Positions 61,380-64,000 of a DNA stretch of 64,000 bases are shown in pieces (position 1 is the first letter of the stretch; each line of letters starts with the position of its first letter). The DNA comes from Streptomyces peucetius (GTDB lineage Bacteria > Actinomycetota > Actinomycetes > Streptomycetales > Streptomycetaceae). The stretch covers positions 248,001-312,000 of the forward strand of contig NZ_CP107567.1 of NCBI RefSeq assembly GCF_025854275.1. The letters run 5' to 3'. The translations under genes and the position numbers were made by a program. Below the pieces are notes generated by a model that saw nothing but the letters and a program-made list of their open reading frames with translations, made no database searches and had not been told where the DNA came from.

Positions 61380-61660
61380 ACTGTGCTGTGCGCCGCGGCC
61401 GACGCCTCGGGCATGTCTTCCGTTCGGCGCCGCCGCCGCTGTCCGCCGAAGGTACGCATCTCCTGAACGCCTCGGCCATTGGTCCATGCCACTGACGCGC
61501 CGCAGGCCCGCGCGCCGCGGCCGCGAAAGTCGCCGAACGGCGGCTGACGTGCAAGTTCCTTGTCGGCGAGCATGATTGACGGATCGTCTGTGAGCCGATA
61601 CCCATGGGCGTGTCCCGGCCCGCAGGTCCCGTTGCGCATCACTCGTCACTGGAGGCTGCA
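61380..61660 (+). promoter_or_regulatory. Intergenic leader of the amidase gene with promoter candidate
   Basis: No gene is supported in this stretch. TTGACG (61576-61581), 17 bases and TACCCA (61599-61604) resemble a housekeeping promoter about 56 bases before the TTG start. I see no clear cyclic di-AMP riboswitch, which might be expected before a cell-wall hydrolase. Confidence 0.4.
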
Positions 61661-63634
61661 TTGCAAGGATCGACTGCCCCACGGCCAGGCGGCGCCCGCC
61701 GCCGTCGCGCCTTGACCGCTGGGGGCGCGGTGGCGTGCGCCGCTCTGCTGCTGCCGCTGGTGTCGGCAGGTCCGTCGGCGACCGCAGAACGGGCCCCGGC
61801 CGGTTCGCTGCAGGGGGCCTTCGCCGCCGCGGCCGACGAGTACGGCGTGCCGGAGAGTGTGCTGCTCGGCGTCTCCTATCTGCAGTCCCGCTGGGACGGG
61901 CACGGCGGCGCGGCGAGCGTCACGGGCGGCTACGGCCCGATGCATCTGACGGACGCGAGGACGGCGCTGGCCGAGGCGCCGCACCATTCGCACGGCAGTG
62001 AGGACGCCCGCGGGGACGACACGCGTGCGGCCCGCCCGGTCGCCGAGGCGGCGCTGCCCGACCCCGGCGAACTGCCGCCGCGACTGCGGACGCTGGAACG
62101 CGCGGCAGAGGTGTCGGGCATCGGCGCCGAGCAGCTGCGGGACAGTGCGGCGGCCAACGTCCGAGGCGGTGCCGCGCTGCTCGCCGCGGCACAGCGCGAG
62201 CTGGGCAGGCCGGCCGGCCAGGACCCGGCGGACTGGTACGGGGCCGTGGCCAGGTATTCCGGCGCGGACGACGTGGCGACGGCGACGGCGTACGCGGACG
62301 ACGTCTTCGACGTGATCCGCACCGGCCAGTCCCGGACCACGGACAGCGGTCAGCGGGTGGCGCTCGAGCCGCAGCCGGAGGTGGCGCCCGAGCGGGCGCA
62401 GGTGCGGGAGCTGGGGCTGCGCACGGCCGACGCGGGCAGGACCGAGTGTCCGCCGACGGTGGCGTGCGAGTGGATCCCGGCGCCGTACGAGGAGTTCGGC
62501 GCGGGCGACTACGGCAACCACGACCAGGGGAACCGGCCCGCGTCCCAGTCGGTCGACTACATCATCGTCCATGACACGGAAGCCTCCTGGGACACCACCC
62601 TGAAGCTGGTGCAGAACCCGCAGTACGTGTCGTGGCAGTACTCGCTGCGCTCGTCGGACGGGCACATCGCGCAGCACGTCCCGCTCGAGGACGTCGCCTG
62701 GCACGCCGGCAACTGGTTCGTGAACGCCAAGTCGGTGGGCCTCGAGCACGAGGGTTTCCTGGTCGCTCCGGACGCCTGGTACACCGAGGCGATGTACCGC
62801 ACTTCGGCGCGGCTGGTGAGGTACCTGGCCAAGCGGTACGACATCCCGCTGGACCGGCAGCACATCCTGGGCCACGACAACGTGCCCGGTACGACGACGG
62901 CGACGATCCGCGGCATGCACACCGACCCGGGGCCGTACTGGGACTGGGCGCACTACTTCAAGCTGCTGGGCAAGCCGTTCACGCCCCAGGCGGGGCCGCG
63001 CAGTGCGGTGGTCACCATCCGTCCCGAGTACACGGAGCACCGGCCGCTCTACACCGGCTGCGTCAAGGCCGGGGAAGCGTGCGCGCCCCACGGTTCGGGT
63101 GCGGTGCGGCTGCACACCGGGCCGAGCGAGAGTGCTCCGCTCGTCAAGGACATCGGCCTGCGCCCGGGTGGGCAGGACTCGACGACCGCGGTGAACGACA
63201 CGGGGGCGCGCGCGTCGACCGGCCAGCAGTACGCGGTGGCGGAGCGCCGGGGCGAGTGGACGGCGATCTGGTACCTGGGGCAGAAGGCCTGGTTCCACAA
63301 TCCGGGCGACCGCCCGACTGCGGTCGGCGCGCGGGAGGCGGTGCTGACGCCGAGGGACGGTCTCGCGGAGGTGCCGGTGTACGGGAGGGCGTACCCGGAG
63401 GCGTCGGCGTATCCGGCGGGCGTTCCGGTGCAGGCTGTCTCGCCGCTGCCGTACAAGCTGCTCGCCGGGCAGAAGTACGTGGTCGGTGACCGGGTGCCGG
63501 GCGAGTATCTGTACGCGACCACGTTCGACACGGCGGGCCACCGGGTGGTGCGGGGCAAGGAGACGTACTACGAGATCCAGTTCGGGCACCGGGTGGCCTT
63601 CGTGAAGGAGGCCGATGTGCGGGTGCTCCGGTAG
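61661..63634 (+). CDS. Secreted N-acetylmuramoyl-L-alanine amidase
   Basis: A 657-residue exported cell-wall hydrolase. TTG 61661 is chosen because GGAGG lies five bases upstream and a signal peptide then follows directly (RRRRALTAGGAVACAALLLP); an in-frame start at 61604 adds 19 residues. The first 200 mature residues form a helical, transglycosylase-like segment. The Amidase_2 domain (about 295-420) has zinc ligands His304 (IIVHDTE), His348 (AWHAGNW) and His405 (GHDNVPG). The C-terminal 200 residues include SH3-like repeats (VRLHTGPSESAPLV...) for wall binding. It cleaves peptidoglycan stem peptides. Confidence 0.93.
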   Translation: MQGSTAPRPGGARRRRALTAGGAVACAALLLPLVSAGPSATAERAPAGSLQGAFAAAADEYGVPESVLLGVSYLQSRWDGHGGAASVTGGYGPMHLTDARTALAEAPHHSHGSEDARGDDTRAARPVAEAALPDPGELPPRLRTLERAAEVSGIGAEQLRDSAAANVRGGAALLAAAQRELGRPAGQDPADWYGAVARYSGADDVATATAYADDVFDVIRTGQSRTTDSGQRVALEPQPEVAPERAQVRELGLRTADAGRTECPPTVACEWIPAPYEEFGAGDYGNHDQGNRPASQSVDYIIVHDTEASWDTTLKLVQNPQYVSWQYSLRSSDGHIAQHVPLEDVAWHAGNWFVNAKSVGLEHEGFLVAPDAWYTEAMYRTSARLVRYLAKRYDIPLDRQHILGHDNVPGTTTATIRGMHTDPGPYWDWAHYFKLLGKPFTPQAGPRSAVVTIRPEYTEHRPLYTGCVKAGEACAPHGSGAVRLHTGPSESAPLVKDIGLRPGGQDSTTAVNDTGARASTGQQYAVAERRGEWTAIWYLGQKAWFHNPGDRPTAVGAREAVLTPRDGLAEVPVYGRAYPEASAYPAGVPVQAVSPLPYKLLAGQKYVVGDRVPGEYLYATTFDTAGHRVVRGKETYYEIQFGHRVAFVKEADVRVLR

Positions 63635-63637
63635 ACC

Positions 63638-63676
63638 ACGGGGCGCCACCGGTCGTGGGGTCCGGTGGCGCCCCGT
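63638..63676 (+). terminator. Hairpin terminator after the amidase gene
   Basis: A perfect 15-base stem (ACGGGGCGCCACCGG with its complement) around a 9-base loop begins 4 bases after the stop codon. Confidence 0.85.
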
Positions 63677-63737
63677 TCGCCTTGACCTATTGTCCGACTA
63701 ATCGCCGGAATGCGTGGGCCGTACGGGCGAAGGGTAG

Positions 63738-64000
<263 letters not shown>

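Noticed and set aside
61380..61660. Cyclic di-AMP (ydaO-type) riboswitch before the amidase gene
   Set aside because: The conserved core segments of that riboswitch cannot be recognised here; a covariance-model search would settle it.

Overview
The window is high-GC actinobacterial DNA with the habits of Streptomyces: GTG and TTG starts, four-base ATGA/GTGA gene overlaps, many Streptomyces-type small DUF proteins, a chloramphenicol phosphotransferase-like gene, an NsdA-like developmental regulator and, at the right edge, the start of a geosmin synthase. I see no rRNA, tRNA, CRISPR array, insertion sequence, phage module or replication origin. It reads as a chromosomal region rich in stress, envelope and regulatory genes.

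Layout. 1-11.7 kb: 3' end of cytochrome oxidase subunit I (ctaD), Ku, a CPT-like kinase, a DUF3618/holin-family/YihY membrane block, an SDR plus zinc-free MDR oxidoreductase pair, a SRPBCC protein, and a TrkH/TrkA potassium uptake pair. 11.7-17 kb: small stress-type proteins (DUF6098, DUF5133, a STAS-like protein, DUF2795, YbhB), two tandem glycosyltransferases of which the second is decayed, and two unusual inverted repeats. 17-24.3 kb: a proton antiporter, a DUF4190/septum-formation-type membrane protein, DinB, a lysine-rich winged-helix protein, an overlapping membrane operon carrying three frameshifts, and a GlxA-type regulator. 24.3-29.8 kb: two DUF2267 proteins, a small heat shock protein divergent from a RheA-type repressor across three RheA operators, DUF3140 plus phosphoribosyltransferase, an SGNH hydrolase, and PadR divergent from a SnoaL-like protein. 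29.9-37.6 kb: pyruvate carboxylase, LysR divergent from an EamA exporter, a secreted CAP protein, DUF6381, and YoaK. 37.6-43.3 kb: a second DUF3618/holin-family block divergent from a complete eight-gene gas vesicle operon (gvpO-A-F-G-J-L-S-K). 43.4-54.6 kb: thioredoxin-reductase-like protein, degenerate PAP2 protein, UdgX glycosylase divergent from a second DUF3140, DUF6480, DUF5709 and phosphoribosyltransferase set, a large Cache/PAS/GAF/SpoIIE/HATPase protein, a secreted protein, a methyltransferase and decayed genes. 54.6-64 kb: NAD-dependent DNA ligase, a SpoIIE-type protein with altered catalytic residues, an NsdA-like regulator, a TTA-containing phosphotransferase gene, a large secreted amidase, and geosmin synthase.

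How it fits together. Much of the region looks like a general stress/dormancy island: envelope-associated small proteins, gas vesicles, small heat shock protein, DNA repair (Ku, LigA, UdgX) and SpoIIE/STAS-type partner-switching parts. Sequences resembling the Streptomyces sigma-B promoter (GNNT, 14-16 bases, GGGTAC/T) precede several genes, and the palindrome GGGTACCC sits in four divergent intergenic gaps. Two gene sets occur twice: DUF3618+holin-family and DUF3140+phosphoribosyltransferase. Coordinates and starts were worked out by eye; functions marked as inferred rest on family recognition without database searches.
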